From positions 86,060,800-86,124,799 of the forward strand of contig JAZBQD010000030.1 of NCBI GenBank assembly GCA_036583965.1: a stretch of DNA of 64,000 bases, written 5' to 3'. Shown here piece after piece: positions 13,064 to 28,000 of the stretch (positions are counted from its first letter, which is position 1; each line of letters begins with the position of its first letter). The position numbers were made by a program, and so were the translations under genes. Below the pieces are notes generated by a model. The model worked only from the letters and a program-made list of their open reading frames with translations. It was not told where the DNA came from and made no database searches. This DNA comes from Prunella strophiata. Taxonomy: Eukaryota; Chordata; Aves; Passeriformes; Prunellidae.

Positions 13064-13667
13064 GCATTTATTTGTATATAAACAGACATATTTGTGCAGA
13101 CTATATTTACTAGCTTATTGCCAATATAAAATGGGAAACATAGTCAATCTTTAATAATACAGTGGGGTTTTCTTGAAAACAATTGGCAAGGCTCTACTTA
13201 CTTCTCTGCAATCACAATCAAGCCAGTGATAAGTGTTTTGGGAACAGCTTCTTAAGCAGTGAATAAATGAAAGAATATTATGACAAAACTGTGCTGTCTT
13301 TAGAAACCTACTAATAAATAAGACATGATAATTTTGATTAATTGGGTCAGTTAGAGGCTGTAAGTATAACAACTTTTAGGAGAGACTAAAATCTGAAAAA
13401 TCCTTTTTTCTGGAAATGATAAGCCTCACTAATTTTACATTTATTTTGGTTGACACATAGAGAGCTGGGCAGGGATGCATCATAACACCATCTGAACAGG
13501 CCTATGAGGGTAGTTTTATTTGTCTTGATTTCAAACCTGAGGCAGTGCTAAAAGGTAGCACAATTTAATCCAACCAAAGCAAAACATAGTGGGCTTTTTT
13601 GGTTGTTTTTTTTTTTTGATACAGCCTTTTATATCTACTTACAAAAATCTGACAACAAAGAAATTGA

Positions 13668-13706
13668 CAAAAAAAAAAAAAAAGAAAAAAAAAGAAAAAA
13701 AAAAAA
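13668..13706. repeat. A-rich low-complexity run
   Basis: About 39 bases are almost all A, with two single G interruptions. No polyadenylation-like context or flanking duplication was recognised. Confidence 0.85.
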
Positions 13707-15228
13707 GGGCTCTTTTAAAACCCAGGACATCACAATAAGTCTAGTCAGCTTTCCTTAGTGGACAAAGTGAAAGAGAAATGTTCTATTCCTTAAAGTGTGA
13801 GCAAGTAAAGGTTTCTCAAAGTCAGGGTAATACAGCAGGTGACAGAGAGCACATAGCCTACAGGCACGTCTACAGGCCATTCACGTTTTCCTTACACAGG
13901 CTGTTAAAAGGATGTTTTATCCTGAGGCAAAGTTACACTGAAAGAGTTAAAAACCACTTTAGAACATCATGTGTCATGTCCCAGCACTTCAGAAAAACTG
14001 CTGAAGTGTTGCAATGCATATCATGGTTTTTCTTCATTTCGTTTATTTTACCTAAGAAATTGTGCTTAAGTTTGATCTAAGGCTTTGATCAATCCTCAAC
14101 AGTTATCCTTGTTGTATTTAATTTTTCAGTATTATTTTCTTTTATTACTTATATCAACAAACTGCGGACTAAACAAAAGAAATTTAGTATCCCAAACTGA
14201 AAAACATTAAAAATATTAAAATTGCCTCCCAGATTAACTTTAGCCAGTTATCTAGTAGCTGAAGATTGGCATAAGTCCATCAAACCAATAGTACTACACT
14301 GATTTACTTCATTAGAGATGCTGTCAAAAGATATTTGGGGGATAAAGAAAGAAAAAACTAAACCTAAAAAATAAGCATATAAGGCAAAACCAAAATGACC
14401 AGTATTTTCACAAAATTTAGAATTTATAAAGACAGATTCTCTTGATTTGAAACAGCAGGGAAACTTACAAACATTAACATTCCAACTGCTATAACTAGTG
14501 ACAGTACTAAAAAAAGAAAGTGAACAAAAAATCTTGTTTATATCAGGATAGTATGACCCAAGACCTTTCTCTGGCCTTTGAGAGCATCTCTGTATGAGCA
14601 GCTAGTCAGGAGTCTAACTGAAAGACCTGTGAGGAAATAGGCTACTGTTATAGATCACCTCTCACAAATAGGCAGGAACAAGTTTTGGGTCTAAAATACA
14701 ATAGAATCTGTCAGAGGGGAAGCTAAAAAAAACCTTTAGTCTCTGTTTGCACTTACATTTTACAATCTCATGCAAGATGGCAAAGAAAAAAGCAGTGTTC
14801 TAACTGTCTGAGTCTGGAAGCAGGCTAAGGGGGAGTTGCTCTTGCAAGAAAAAGGCAGCACGGAGTGTTGTCACAATTCACCATCTGAGAACAGAGGAAA
14901 TCAGGTTGCTAGTCCAAGATGACAGGCTGTGTAGGAAAGGCAACCTGAAGTAGCTGTTGTTGTTTAGACTTGACCCCTGAACAAGTTAGGACTCTTTCCA
15001 GGCTGACTGACTGATTCCTGACCCTAGAGATTTTTACTGATGTACTCCAGAACTTGTAGATATGTATGGAATACACTATCACACCTACTTAGCCAAATCA
15101 CAGTGGTCAAGCCAAATCCTCCTGGGCAAAGAACCTCTCTGATTGTTATCTTATGGCTTTTTGCCACACAGCTTTCAGCCTGGAGAGGAGAAAGGAGGAA
15201 CATCCACCAAGCTGCATGGCCTCTGGAG

Positions 15229-15324
15229 TCATAGAATCACTCAGGGTAGAAAAGGCCTAAAGAGCATTGAGTTGAACTATAAACCTAATATTTCCACTTT
15301 AGACCTTGTGGAAAGGTACTCTGG
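15229..15324 (-). mobile_element. CR1 LINE 3' end fragment, reverse orientation
   Basis: Read on the plus strand, the piece begins GTCATAGAATCACTCAGG and continues GTAGAAAAGGCCTAAAGAGC, then ATTGAGTTGAACTATAAACC. This is the reverse complement of the avian CR1 3' terminal segment ('...GGTTGGACTCGATGATC...'). Further into the element the match fades (TTTCCACTTTAGACCTTGTGG). CR1 is the dominant LINE of birds and is typically 5'-truncated, so a piece of about 100 bp carrying only the 3' end is normal. Confidence 0.75.
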
Positions 15325-15998
15325 TTGCCTTTATACAGACAGAAAATGAGCATAAGGGTCTTTGAAAATATTTGAAGACAAGTCTAACTTAGATAAATAT
15401 TGGTATTTTTGCTGACACCACCAACACAGTTAATGTCAACTCTAATGAGTTCTATTTAATGCAAATATCTGGCCCTTTATGCAGATGTTAACTGGATGTT
15501 CTGTATAAACAGCCTACCATGTCACCTAGTAACAGCATTTGACTCTTAATAGTGTGTTTTCAAGCTGACCCTTATCTCAGAACTTTTTCCCAGATATTAA
15601 CAATCCCTTTGTCTTGTACAGTTCCCAAGAGTATCTCTTTTGTATGGTGTATAGCTTGTTTAGTTTAAGTTTTTTCATTCTACACAGCAATCTTAAATTG
15701 CTTTCTCATCTACTGCTCGACCCATCTTGTTCATCTCAGCAGCCAGAAACAACATAAACTGATATAAAAGTGTGTTTCTATAGAAAAGTAAGAATCCCTC
15801 TGGCTAATCCGACATGTTTCATGTTGGATCATCCTAGCTTCATATACTGAAACTGTCAGAAATTACAGTTACAGCTCAAATATATAGAACTTCTCCTATG
15901 CTGGACCCCCTATCAAACCATGATTACTGTCATGACTTGGATGAGTAATAGAAAAGAGGAAGGGTTGTTGGGTTTTGTTACAAATAACATACCTGTCA

Positions 15999-16057
15999 GT
16001 GAAGTGAAAGGCATGCCACATACAAAAATGTAATGTATGACATGCTTTTCACTTCAC
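15999..16057. other. Strong 59-nt hairpin (pre-miRNA-sized inverted repeat)
   Basis: GTGAAGTGAAAGGCATG at 15999-16015 pairs with CATGCTTTTCACTTCAC at 16041-16057 with one G-T mismatch (a wobble pair in RNA). Pairing continues inwards across two mismatches and another wobble, giving about 24 pairs and a loop of roughly 10 nt. It could be a miRNA-like precursor or the remnant of a small MITE. I do not recognise it as a known miRNA. Flanking bases do not pair, so the stem ends sharply. Confidence 0.5.
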
Positions 16058-19000
16058 CAGGAGGGATAGAGGAACAAATAAACTATATGTTTCAAAGTGT
16101 CATCTTCCACTCACAATTTGTCTAAGCAATTTCCTTGCTATTGTTTTCCACTAGGTGCTCCAATCAACAAAGAAATTGTATTTTAGTCTATTTACAAAAT
16201 GCAATGTGTTGTCTGATGAGCAGTTCTCATCGTTGAAAAATACGAGTGAGTAAAAGCTGATATAAACAAATGCACCTCTTGTTAATGGAGTCTACAATGA
16301 AGTCCAACCCTACAGCTGAGCACTGAAAATCTGCATGAGAAACCTGGTGTTTTTGGAAGATTGAAGCATGGTTGGACATTGCAAACACTGCAGGCAACAG
16401 AAAAATATCTCTGAGTCCTCTGGTAAGAAATCTGTGTTGTCTTAAGGGCTGCTACATGTATGGACAGTTTCTTCACAACTCACCATCTCCCCTTATTTTC
16501 CACCTCAATTTTTATCCCCCTATTCCTTAGCACAGTTTAGATTGTTTTCTTTTAACTGCTGCTATGATTCTATGAAAAGCAATTTGATTATCTTCAGTAC
16601 CTTAGGTGTGTTACTAACTTCTGCAAAATATTCTGTACAATTGTGTTCATAATTGAATAATCTAGGTTTCACTTGAGGTGACCAGAAACAGATGGTTTGT
16701 TTTTAAACCTCCTTCCCCAAAATACAAATGCTGCTGTGATAGAGAGCTATGATTCAGAAGCTGCAGAAGCCCAGTTCTTATCCCTGATTTGTGTGCTCTC
16801 TTGGGTAACTGTCTTGTTGCTTGCTGCAGCAAATTAATTCTGAAAGTGATATAGTGCTTTCGAAGTCAAAGGAAGTTAGAAAATGAGCCGGAAATGTAGC
16901 AGCTCAATAATACCTCCATATTAAATGTTTCACACTGGATTCCATTATAAGTGTCATATTCAGTCTTGTGGCTTTGCACAGGAGCAAATTTCATGATTAC
17001 TGCCAGGGTATGAGGAAAAAAATTTCTGGCAAATATGCAGGCCATTTATCACAGCATACTCAAGGTAAGGAAGACTAAAAATCTATGTTACAACACTGGG
17101 CTACTAATCATTAGAAAAGGTTTAAAAGCAGATAAAGAAAAAAACTCAATTAAAAAAAAAATAAAATTTGGAAGTATTATCCTTATAGGCAGCTTTTCCT
17201 AGATGATTACTTTGATCATCCATCAACCCAGACATGCTTTTTTTATGGGGGAATTTATTTAACTGAGCACTATAGAAGTTCAACCTGGGCTCTCTTTAAG
17301 CACATTACAAAAAACTAGGAATCCAAGATATGCAATTCATCTAATCCCAAGGCAGACATCTACAACAGGTCAGATGACTCACCACACCCAACTGTAGTCT
17401 GGGTAGCCAGATCAATTCAACAGGGATTTCTGCCCCAAATGATTCAACTGGTGAGAACATTTGGTGTACATGGCCATGGAGAACTGCTATGTCCATGGGG
17501 GCTTTCCTCACCACAGAGCAAATCAGCCAACAATACAGACAATAATCTCTCCCTTCATCACTCTGCAGTTTCTATGCACCTGCACGTCAAATGTCCAATC
17601 ATCATTTATGGTCAAATATCCTCAGTGCAACCGGTACCAGGAGAACCTTGTACATGGTGGGGAACTCCCAATAGGCAGCTAAAAGAGGAAGGAGCACATA
17701 TGAGGTGCATAGGAATCTGCTACCTTGGGAGCCATCAGTATTAGAAAGTTTGAAGTTACCAGATCTGTGTCTTTTATTGCCTTTCTTACACCCACAGGCT
17801 AGGAAATAACTAGTAGTGTTGGCAACACTCCTGAAAACTGCTGGCTGACTAGTGATGATTTCAGCGTCTTAAGCATCAGTTTCTGATTAATGAGTGCCCA
17901 GTTACTCTAGTTACACCTGGTAACTATGTAACAATGCCTGTATTCAGCCAGAGTGGATTAAATGTCCCTGCTTTAGACAAATACATCTTAGGTATTTCAG
18001 GTGGGATTCATATGCCCATCTGTAGCCATCTAGAGTGTACACAGACTCAATATGTAGCAACTCTATCCTCCTTCATCTATAAAGAGACTTTTAGTGCTTG
18101 ATTTGTTATCCTAGAAAACCACCTTGATATGGGATAAATTGCTTTCATGTCATTGATGGTAAAATGGGCTTGGATAGTCACTTCAGCTGGTGCCTGCAGC
18201 TGGCCACAAATCAGAGGCCAGAGTCAGAGAGGATGAATCCCACTGCAGAAATGCTGATGACCTCTCAAAAATCTTAGGAAGACAAAGGATTCCCATAGAA
18301 AATGATATTGCCCCTTGCAGCTATTTTCTCATTTGAAAGGAAACACCATCTACTGAAAAAAGTTATTTTTTTACCCTATTGTGTACAAACCTGGTCATTT
18401 TCATTAAAATAACCTCATCAAGGTTATTATTAACCTGTGTAACACATGTAAGTAGTGGTCAAAAAAGTTAGCTTAACTTAATCATCTCAAGTCAGAAGGA
18501 TCTAGTGATCATTGCATTTCTTCATAATTTTTGGTTTTCATGCTTTTCTCATTCGTACTATTTTTACATTTTATTTTGTCATTGTCTTGCCTGAATTTTC
18601 TTCCATGCAACACTAGAAGTTTCTCATTTACAAGCTGTCATTCCATGGGTTTGAATAACACCTCTTAACATAAGTTATATGAATAAGATATGCTGGATGA
18701 TTTTTCAGTGTACCTTACTCAATAATTGGCCTTACATAGATTATCAGTTATTAATGGCCCCTTGCCTTAAAATGGTCCTAAACAGGCAGTCACAATTTAA
18801 AAGCATATTATTCTGCCCTAAACACATCTATTCACAGTACCTTTCACAAGTTATTGGCCATTTTCTTTCCCAGAATTAAGGATTATAGAAGCCTGTGCAA
18901 TGAGAACTTTGTTCATAACTCAACCTCTTACTTGCTTATGCAATGAAACATTATAATGAGCAGGTAGTTGTTTCAAAGGACTTATGACTTCACTAGCTGT

Positions 19001-22000
19001 ACAAAGGGGAGGACAAAGACAAGGCAAGAGGAAGGAGAACATTTACAACACAATGAGAAGGTAAATCAACTCACATTTGCTGCAAATAGGTTGATGAAAA
19101 ATACCACTAATGTTCCCTTCTAGCTGTGAAGGTGAAGTGCTTCTATTGGTCCTTTTTAAAGTATAATGCAGAACCCTGATGTGGTTTTTTTCAACTAGGT
19201 TGATGAGCCCAGACTTTGCATACCTCTATCTTTGGACAAATGTTAGAAGTTGGAAAAGACATAGCATAAGGAATGAACCCCATGGGAATTTCTGCTAGAC
19301 CTGCAGAAGTCTCCACCACTAGAAACTTAGTTTGGAGCTTGAAAAAGTGTGCAGACCATCTGCTAATGTACCTGGAGCTATGCATACCACAGTTTTTCAT
19401 CTAATTTCCTAATGGAAGAGAGAGGAAACAGTACCAACTTTCTATGGGCATATCCAGGGTGGCAAATGAGGTGTGAAGTGATAGCCTACATTCTGGAAAT
19501 CATCCTTGTCTGGCCAAAAATCATGTTGGTTTTGCCATCAGAACATTTCTGAGATCTCCCAGCTGAAAAAAGCATGAGAAATTGTAGTGCATATTGATAT
19601 GTTCTGGAGCTAGCACTCAGTGTGCTTATTAATTTCATTCCACTTACTCCCTTGTGTTTGTGGGCTTTTTCATCCTGGGCTTTAGTAGTTCTTTGAGATC
19701 GGCAAAAGAAGCAAGAACTGCTAATTATTATTGTTACTGATGGAAGATTGCAATAAGCTTTAGCAGTTTTTAGATCAAGACTTGAATTATTGAGTGTACT
19801 TTAAAGTTTTTTCTCACTGTCTCTCAGTTTAGAAGTATATGCATGCATACAGAAACAACTCCACAAAGGTATGAACTGAAGCCTGAGCAAAAGTAGCAAC
19901 TTCTGTTGTGTGTGTCTCATATCCTTGGCTTCTTTTTGTTTAAATGACCCTTGTGTGGTAGGATAAGAAAGAATAATATATGATTAATTTCTATTCTGAA
20001 GCCTCATTTGAAAGGTGCTTTATTTGCATTAGCATTCATAATTACTTAATGACAAATCAGATATGGTTCATTGCTAGTAAGTGTAGAAACATGTTGTCTG
20101 AAGGATGTAGTTTAATTAGTATACTCCTAAAAACATGTCCCTCATGACCATTGGATGTAATCATTATTTTATGTATTTAACTGTGAAATTTATGTTTACT
20201 CAGCAGGCTAGAACCCATCCTTTTTTTTTTTTTTTTTTTTTTTTTCCAAAGCTATTATTGCAATACATTTAGACTTTAGGGAAACCCACAAAATTTCTCC
20301 AACAGCAGGTATCAAATAAGCAAAAAAAAAATTAAAACAACTATTATTGCAATGAAGCTGATGTATTTTTTTTAAAAAATATAATCCACATAATATTGCA
20401 TCCATAAAACATATCAGGAGGAATAAATAAGCAGGGAAGCTTCATTTTAATTCCTCAGTTAATAACTTAGATGGAGGAGATGCACACTCTACTAGATCAA
20501 TGAGACAATTTGGGCATTCTTTTATTGTTGATTAGTGAATGTGAAAATGACCTCATTTCAAGGGCATCAAGTGATTCTTTTACTCTGCACTGGTATAACA
20601 CAATTGAATACTGTAAACTTTTTCTACCCAGGCTGCTGTACATACACCTTACCTCTGTGACACACAGTGACATCAAGCAAAAATCATCAGGACTTTGTGA
20701 AGAGGTCTCTGAAAGTTACATAGACTCTTTAGCAATAATCTAGTTTTTCCTTAAGGCTCACCCTGGAAAAGGGAGACCTTGTTCATTCAACATTTCCAGT
20801 GGGCTGCAGGAAAGCTCTTAGGGAGTCAGATGTTACTCAAGCTGGAATCAGTCTCACTTTCACCTGCAAAGAGGCTACAGTTAAAAGAGAGAATATTTTT
20901 CCTCCACTCTCATGCAATGAATATTTCTAGAATATTCATATTACTATAATTTAAAGATTTTAGCACACAACTATTAATATTTTAAAATACTTATTGCCTA
21001 ATACACTTTCTACTTTATTATTTCTGCTCCTGATTATTCATTGACTTGAGGCTAAGACTGGTGACTTAGAGACAGGAGCCTTTTGCCCCTATAAGTACCA
21101 AACTGTTAGGTTCTAAAGTCCTTTACATTTATTAGGGTTTGCCTGTAAGACTAGGCACAGACTGTAAGGGGGCTAAGGGTGTCTCTGTGCTTGTGCTACC
21201 CAGCTTCCCAACTCCAGCACTCACAGCATCTGGCAGTGAGTGCAGTGCCTGCAGTAATCTTCACATTGTTATTATCACTTGCCTAGGGAAAGCATGGGTG
21301 CTAGGCAGGGGTGAGAAGCAAGAGCTTCCTGCCTGAACATCCCCCACAGCTGGAATAACTCTGTGCCCCTTGGCAAGTTATGGGATATGAAAAGAGGAGA
21401 AACATGGCTCCTGTCTTTTGCGGATTGCCACTGGGTCAGGGGCTGCACTTGGTATTAGGAAGAGCAGCTCATGATATTACATTAAGAAGCAAGTAATAAA
21501 TGGGCCCATTAAGCTTGGGTGGTAATGAAGAACACAGGAAACTTTTGAAGCGATAATGCTGTAAACATGATAGGATATTTTAGTACTTCCTTGGTCCATG
21601 CTGAGTTGCTTCTCTAGGGTTTGTTGGAGGATGTCGAATGCTCTTCCCTGTTCTCCATGCAGGCCCTACCACCCACCTGTGTTCTCCCACAGGATATAGA
21701 TATTCCCCCAGACCACATCAGTAATTTAGACCAAAGCAGGAATGTATGTGTTTTCTAATGCCAGCAAACAACAAATATGATAAATGAAATATAAATGAAA
21801 ATTAATGTAAGGATTCCTTCAAAATCACTCCAACTGAAAAACATAAAGAACAGTCATAATCCAAAATAAAAGGTGGTCTGTTTTTTTTCTTTTCCTTTAT
21901 AATGTTCAGGAAATGTGTCTTTTTGCTTTGCTTTTTACGATATGTACCTCAAGTACTAAGTAGCAAAATAGGGAATCTTAAACAAAATCTCCACAAAGAA
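16058..22000. other. Noncoding DNA, no gene recognised
   Basis: A CTATGATTCTATGA word near 16562-16575 resembles the CR1 terminal octamer but has no CR1 body beside it. A T run lies at 20221-20245. Open frames are about 100 codons at most (17439-17744, plus) with no domain. I see nothing else. Confidence 0.45.
20221..20245. repeat. Poly-T tract (25 bp)
   Basis: This is an uninterrupted T run. The word CTATTATTGCAAT occurs twice downstream, near 20250 and near 20340, a minor local repetition. Confidence 0.85.
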
Positions 22001-25000
22001 AATTCTGTTGGGAATGACACCGGGGCATTTTCTGAAGGACATTTCTTTTTATGCTGAAAACAGAATTTAAAATGCAAGAAAGAGCATTTCCCTGACTGAA
22101 AAACAGATTGAATAGCTGAAGCAGGGGTGTGTGGATGAAGACTGTAGCTAGGAATGTACAGAGAGCCTGTTGAAGGGGTGGAGGGCAGGTGGTACAGATT
22201 GGCAAGACTGTTGGATGTGGGCTGGTAGAAATGTGTATTGGGAGTAGTCATGAAGGAGACAAGAAGTGTTGCTCACACCAGAAAAAACTTTTTGAGGTAC
22301 AGGATGAATATCATATCATGAAGATTCAGAGAAATATTTTGCCATAAAACTTTGTGCTTTTATCTCAGTACTCAGGACATTTTCATATTCATTCTTTCCT
22401 TTTTTCTTTTAGCTTACTAAAATAAAACCAAAAAAGTAAACTTTAACAAGTCTTCTTTTTTCTTAGGAGAAAAATTAGAAAAAATAGAAATATGCTGAAA
22501 GGCACCTAACCTTGTGTCTTTCTTTTGTTCCTACATGCTTTTTTTTTTTTTTTTAGTTCTGAAATAGAGGAGTAGGGATCATCCCACACAACAGGAAATG
22601 TACATTGAAACTTAAATGAGTCTGTATGTCATATGAGTTCAACAAGTCCAAATCCTTAATGACAAAGCATCAGCTGCCTTGCCTATGGAAAATTTCCTGT
22701 TGTTGGAACTGCAGGTTGCTTTTTGTTATTTAAAGAAAAAAACATTTTGTTTTCAAACTTCTCATATGTCACTAACAATAAGGGAAATATTTTAAAGACA
22801 ACAACCAAAATCAAATTAACACAATAAGACAGCTTTATGCCACTCATGCATTCACAGCAAAGAGTGAAAGACATATTTCTAACAAATAAAAATTCAGAAC
22901 TCAGTATTAATGCTGCATTATCTGTTCAGAATTATGTGATTGTATTGAAGAAAACGAACTAGTTTAGATCAAGAACTATATTTATTATTATATTTAATAT
23001 GAAATGGAAAATTTCTAAGACAGGTTACTGGACAATGAAGGCATTACATAAATTGTAAACTTTTTATCAGTATTGATGGATACTGAACACCCTGCAAATT
23101 AACCCAAAGCTGTCATATGACTGATAACATTTGCAAAAGAAACTAATGTAATTATAGTCAGTCTGTCTTTTATTGAATGAAAACCTCAAATCCTCCATAA
23201 TCTATCAATAAGATATTTTATTTAGCTTCATCAGAGGTGCCTGTTCTAAAGATGATATCCCTGAAACTGAAAATCACCCACAAACTTCACAGATTTTTAT
23301 CCTCTGTCAACACTGAAAGATAGCAAGGCTTTCTGTTGTACAAAACTGGCTCTTGGTTGCCAGTGATGGTCCTGACACTGGCATGTAATGACATGGACTT
23401 CAGGAACATAAAGGAATTGTATTTTTTTCTACTCCTGCTGAAGACAATCAGCATAAACCAATGCAAAAACCATAAAAAAGAAGAGATTTAGGGTTGTTGG
23501 TTACATGAAAATTCTGTGTAGTCTCACCTTGGCCAATAGCAGATCCAACAGGAAAATTAAGCAAATGATATTTCTGCTCCTAGATCTTCATACGTACAGC
23601 AGCTTGTGGTATGGGCATCTCCTGTCTGAGAGATTGCATTTGCAACCTGTATTAAGTGGATCCACACAACCTTTTCCACCATTAAATTAAATTCTACTTG
23701 TGTCCCTTTGATGTTATTACCTGTAAGACAAGTAGCATTACACACTACGTGCTCATTGTTGCAGCCACCTCAGGTGGCGTGTCCACCCATTCATATTGTT
23801 TCCTGTCCATCAAAAAATTCAACAAGGTAATTATTTATAGAGTGCTGTGGGACCCAGATGGGATCCAGTGCCTTTTAGGACTGTTTTTCTTTCACATCAG
23901 GGATTTAGGTGGAAAACATGAAGGGAAGGCTTTCTATAGTTGTACAGTTCCTAGTAAAATGATAGCAAGTAGCATGAACAGCCTCTGGCCCTGATTACAT
24001 TCTCCTCTGGTTTGCAAGAGCTCGTATCCCTTAACAACTTGTTCTACCTAGTTCCACTGCAGATGCTATTTTTATTAACATAATTGCTTTATCTTTCCTG
24101 AAACTTTCCAAGCAGCCCTCAATTATTATTCAATAATAACATACAGTGGTCGGTTCAACAGGCTAATTATAAGATGCAATGCCATAAAAAGTATCTCATT
24201 TTATCACTTCTACATTTGTTGCCTTTTCCTTTCACTTAATGCCCTCTGTGTCTTACTGTAGAACAGAGCAGTGAGGACTACTCACTGCTTTTCTCTGTAC
24301 CACTCATTATTATATATGTCATCTCCTATTCTTTTTGCTTCACACTAAATAATCTTTTCAATTTCTTTTCATACGAATACTCCCTATCCAACTAATATGT
24401 ATTTTCTGCCCTTTTTCAGACCTTTCTTCTTCTACTGTATCATTCTGAAATGTGACTGAAACCCAGTAGAGTATTCAACATGAGGATGAAACCTCCATTT
24501 ATAGAATGACATTATAATAATTCCTGTATTAGTCTCCATCCCCTTTTAATATAGCCTAACATCTGAGAACCTTATCAAAAAGCGAAATGTGAAGCAATTA
24601 AATCTACAAAATGTAAATCTGAACCTGACAGGCCTATAAGAAAGATATCCTTTATGTATAAAAAATAAAACTCACTCTGAATTAAGGGAACAAACAAAAG
24701 ATGATGCATGGGGAGTGTTAAAGAGGATTAATAACAAGAAATGGCTGTAAGACCTTCATCACAAAATCCATGAGCTAAATTCTGCTCCCCATTACAACCT
24801 CAATGGATACTATGAACATTAGTAACCTGCAATTATGTTGTATAAAGGCTGCTGAGTCGCATTGTAATTAACATCCTTTAGGGTGACCACAGTAATTTTA
24901 AATGTTATCGTTGAATATACAAATGAAAGTGGAAGGTGTTGAATATTCTATAGCAAAGTTGAAGCGGATGTCAGTTTTATATATATTTCTTTTTTACATC

Positions 25001-28000
25001 ACATTGTGATAAGCAGGCACCCACAGAAGAATTTCTCCCTTGCAGAAGTGCGGTGAACCACAACTTGAAAATTGTCCAAATTTAATTCAGTCTTGTCCAG
25101 ATTTATTAAATAACACCAGCTACAGATTTTGAAATTAAGATGGCAGTGATAAATACTGTTACAATTACAGAAGTAACCCCTGCTTACACTGCTGAAGTGG
25201 GACACTAAGGAAAAGCCTCAAGGCTGATGGAAAAACTACATCTTCTAATGCTGTCTGCTGGCAGGGGTTACCAGAAAAGTCACTGGAGTGGATTTAGAGA
25301 AGAGAAATTGTAGTCGATCTATTCTACCTTCTCTACAGGAATTCAGGATTCTGGAGAAAATTCCTGCTGATGATTTGGAGACAACAGTTTCCCTTTGCAG
25401 TCATCAAATATTTAAAGCAAAACCTATGAAAGCACATTGTAAGAGTAAGAAGTGCATCACTGGTGAGTTACATGCTTGCAATACCAAGCTATGGCTAATG
25501 GTTTCAGTAGCTGAAAATAAGAAAAGCAACTAAAAATTGTAGTAAGTGAGGAATTTTAATGCAGGTATGAGGTTTAGATAATCCTTTGTACTTCACCCAG
25601 TAACATTTATAGTCCCAGATATCCATGAATATCTGACTTTTGGTGCTGACATTGAAGTGTTCAGAGAGCTAGAGAAGATTGTTTGAACTTATATAAGGCT
25701 TTTCCAGTCGTATGAGATCTGTAGTTTTCTTACAAGTTTTCTTGCAGCAATATAAAAAAATCTCATAAAAGAAAACAATATACATGTCTAGTAGACTAAT
25801 GCTGCCTAGAACACAAACATCTTCACAATTTTCCCTACAGTTATCTGAGGAGCTGCAGATTAATTTTCAATTTTTTTTTTTTTTTTTTTAAACATTGTTA
25901 GTTGGTCTTTTTGTTTCTCTTCTGCTTATCTGTACTTTTCTCTCTTGTTTCTCTCATGAGAACTTTTGTCTGTGGATCTCATCCCAGTGGTCTTCATTGG
26001 AGGCCATTGATGTGCTGTGGTGAGTAACCTGCTCCTCAGCTCAGTGCTCTGCAGTACTGAGGGTTTCTGCTGCTCTGTAAATGGCTTGAACCTCAGCCCT
26101 TATACCTCAGTGAAGTTTGTAAAGCCAATATGAGTTGTCCTATAAACATTCCTTGATTTCTTGTTGGCTCTTGGTTTCATCCATTTACACATACATGGAA
26201 AAGAAAATAACTCCTGCAGTATAAAAGCATAGAAGGTGTCTCACTGCTTGATAGAGCAAAGCAGTGCTGCTCAACAAATGAAGAGGCAAGTGTTTTATCT
26301 AATGGAAACATGATAGTGAATTCTTCCAGCAGACAAAGTATAGTTTTTAAGGGATTCTTTTTAGGCATTGGACTATTGAATTGATACTGTCTAAAATTTC
26401 CAAACTTGTGAGAAGTTCCATAGGACCTATAAACTCTTCAGGCTGTCAAAATGGTCTCTTCCCAGTAAGTTTTCCAAACATGAAAGCTACTTTGGCAGAC
26501 TAAAGATTTACCAGATGTAGATTAAATAAACCTTTTATCTGAAAAAGTCCTTAAACATGTGCTCAGCTTAAATATGTTAGCAGGTCATTTAAAGCAGGAT
26601 GTTTCATACATAACTGTGGTGAAAGACTGGAGTTCTAGACTCTAGATAACTCTGTTTCTGCCTTTTTTAGGTAATAGAAATAAATCTAATACATGCCATA
26701 TCATTTAGTACCATAAAAAAAAAAAAAAGGAGAAAATTCCTAAGTAAAAATAAAGGAAAGTGCCTTACATATAGCCTTTGAGTAAAACTGCTGACATTTT
26801 GGATTGATAACTCTTTAAATTAATGATACATTTAAATAAATACTTAAATTGCAATGGAATTTCATGTTATATCTACATTAATAATACCAAATGAATTAGT
26901 CATGATTAATGTTATAAAAAAAAATCAAATGAATTAATAATGATTGGCCCCTTATTGCAAAATGGGCAACACTTTACAATAAGTGGCAAATCATTCTTAC
27001 TTCCTTTGGTATTTCTTGCAATAATTTTAATCATGATGAATTCTTTTGGTATTCAGGCATATATAATGCAGGATTCTATAGGAAGGCCATTGTAATTTAG
27101 CATAATTTTAATAAAAGCATTAATTTTTAAGCCTGCCACTGTATTTGGGGCCAGATTCAGGCTGAATTTAGGCACTTTGAGATTTTTCTATCTGGCACAA
27201 TACAGCTGTAATGGGCTGTCCCTCAGAGTTGTGGATACTGGTGCAGAAGTGGGGAGGTGAGTAAGTCTTGTGAGTGACTGAGCCAGCCTGTTCATGCTAA
27301 ATGGCTTCTACCAAATCAAGCTCCTGATTAAAAATCACCTCATTATAGTACCTATGAAGGTATTATCTTTAAAAATATATTTATAAATTAATTAATAGTA
27401 CTAATAATTTATTTCAGTCTTAAGGTCATATCTAATATATGTTGACAGTCTTGTAATGTCAATTCTCATGTTAGGGAACTCTGTTCCCCTTGTCTTCCCA
27501 TAGAAAATCTCACTGCTATGAATTGATTTTTTGCAAATGTTTGGTCTGTGGTCTTGATCCTGTGGTGAGTAGGCACATCACAAGGCCAGGAAAACAATGC
27601 TTGAGTGGACTTAAAGGAGAGTAGGACTTGGTAAACTTAAAGAATGTTTTATTTTTGGTAACAGAAGGGAAAAGAAGAAAGTGTGAGCAAAACTAGAGGT
27701 GACTGTATGCTAGACATACATGCCCTAAGTCTGCATGTATGCACAAATGCATTGACAAATATTACACTCTAGAGAAATTTTTCTTGTATAGATGTTTGTG
27801 GTGCTTTTACAAAATACAAATAAGGCAAGGAAACGATGAGATCAAAACGTACATGGAGCTGTCATGTAGGAAAAGTCAAGAATGTCTCCTTGGTGTATAG
27901 TTTGGTTTGTTTTGAGGCTGTGGGCACCCAGCATGGGCAATGCCTGGAGCTGGAAACCTTTCCCTGGTCTGTAAGCAGTGGTATGGTGAAAGGCTCCAGC

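Larger units (their letters stand above)
11246..15228. other. Noncoding DNA with simple repeats only
   Basis: The stretch holds a CA-rich run near 13039-13063, a T run at 13606-13617 and an A-rich run at 13668-13706. The remaining sequence shows no repeat family, RNA gene or exon. Open frames reach 100 codons (13778-14080, plus) without any recognisable feature. Confidence 0.5.

Noticed and set aside
16562..16575. CR1 terminus (CTATGATTCTATGA)
   Set aside because: Only the short octamer-like word is present. No CR1 body lies beside it, so chance cannot be excluded.
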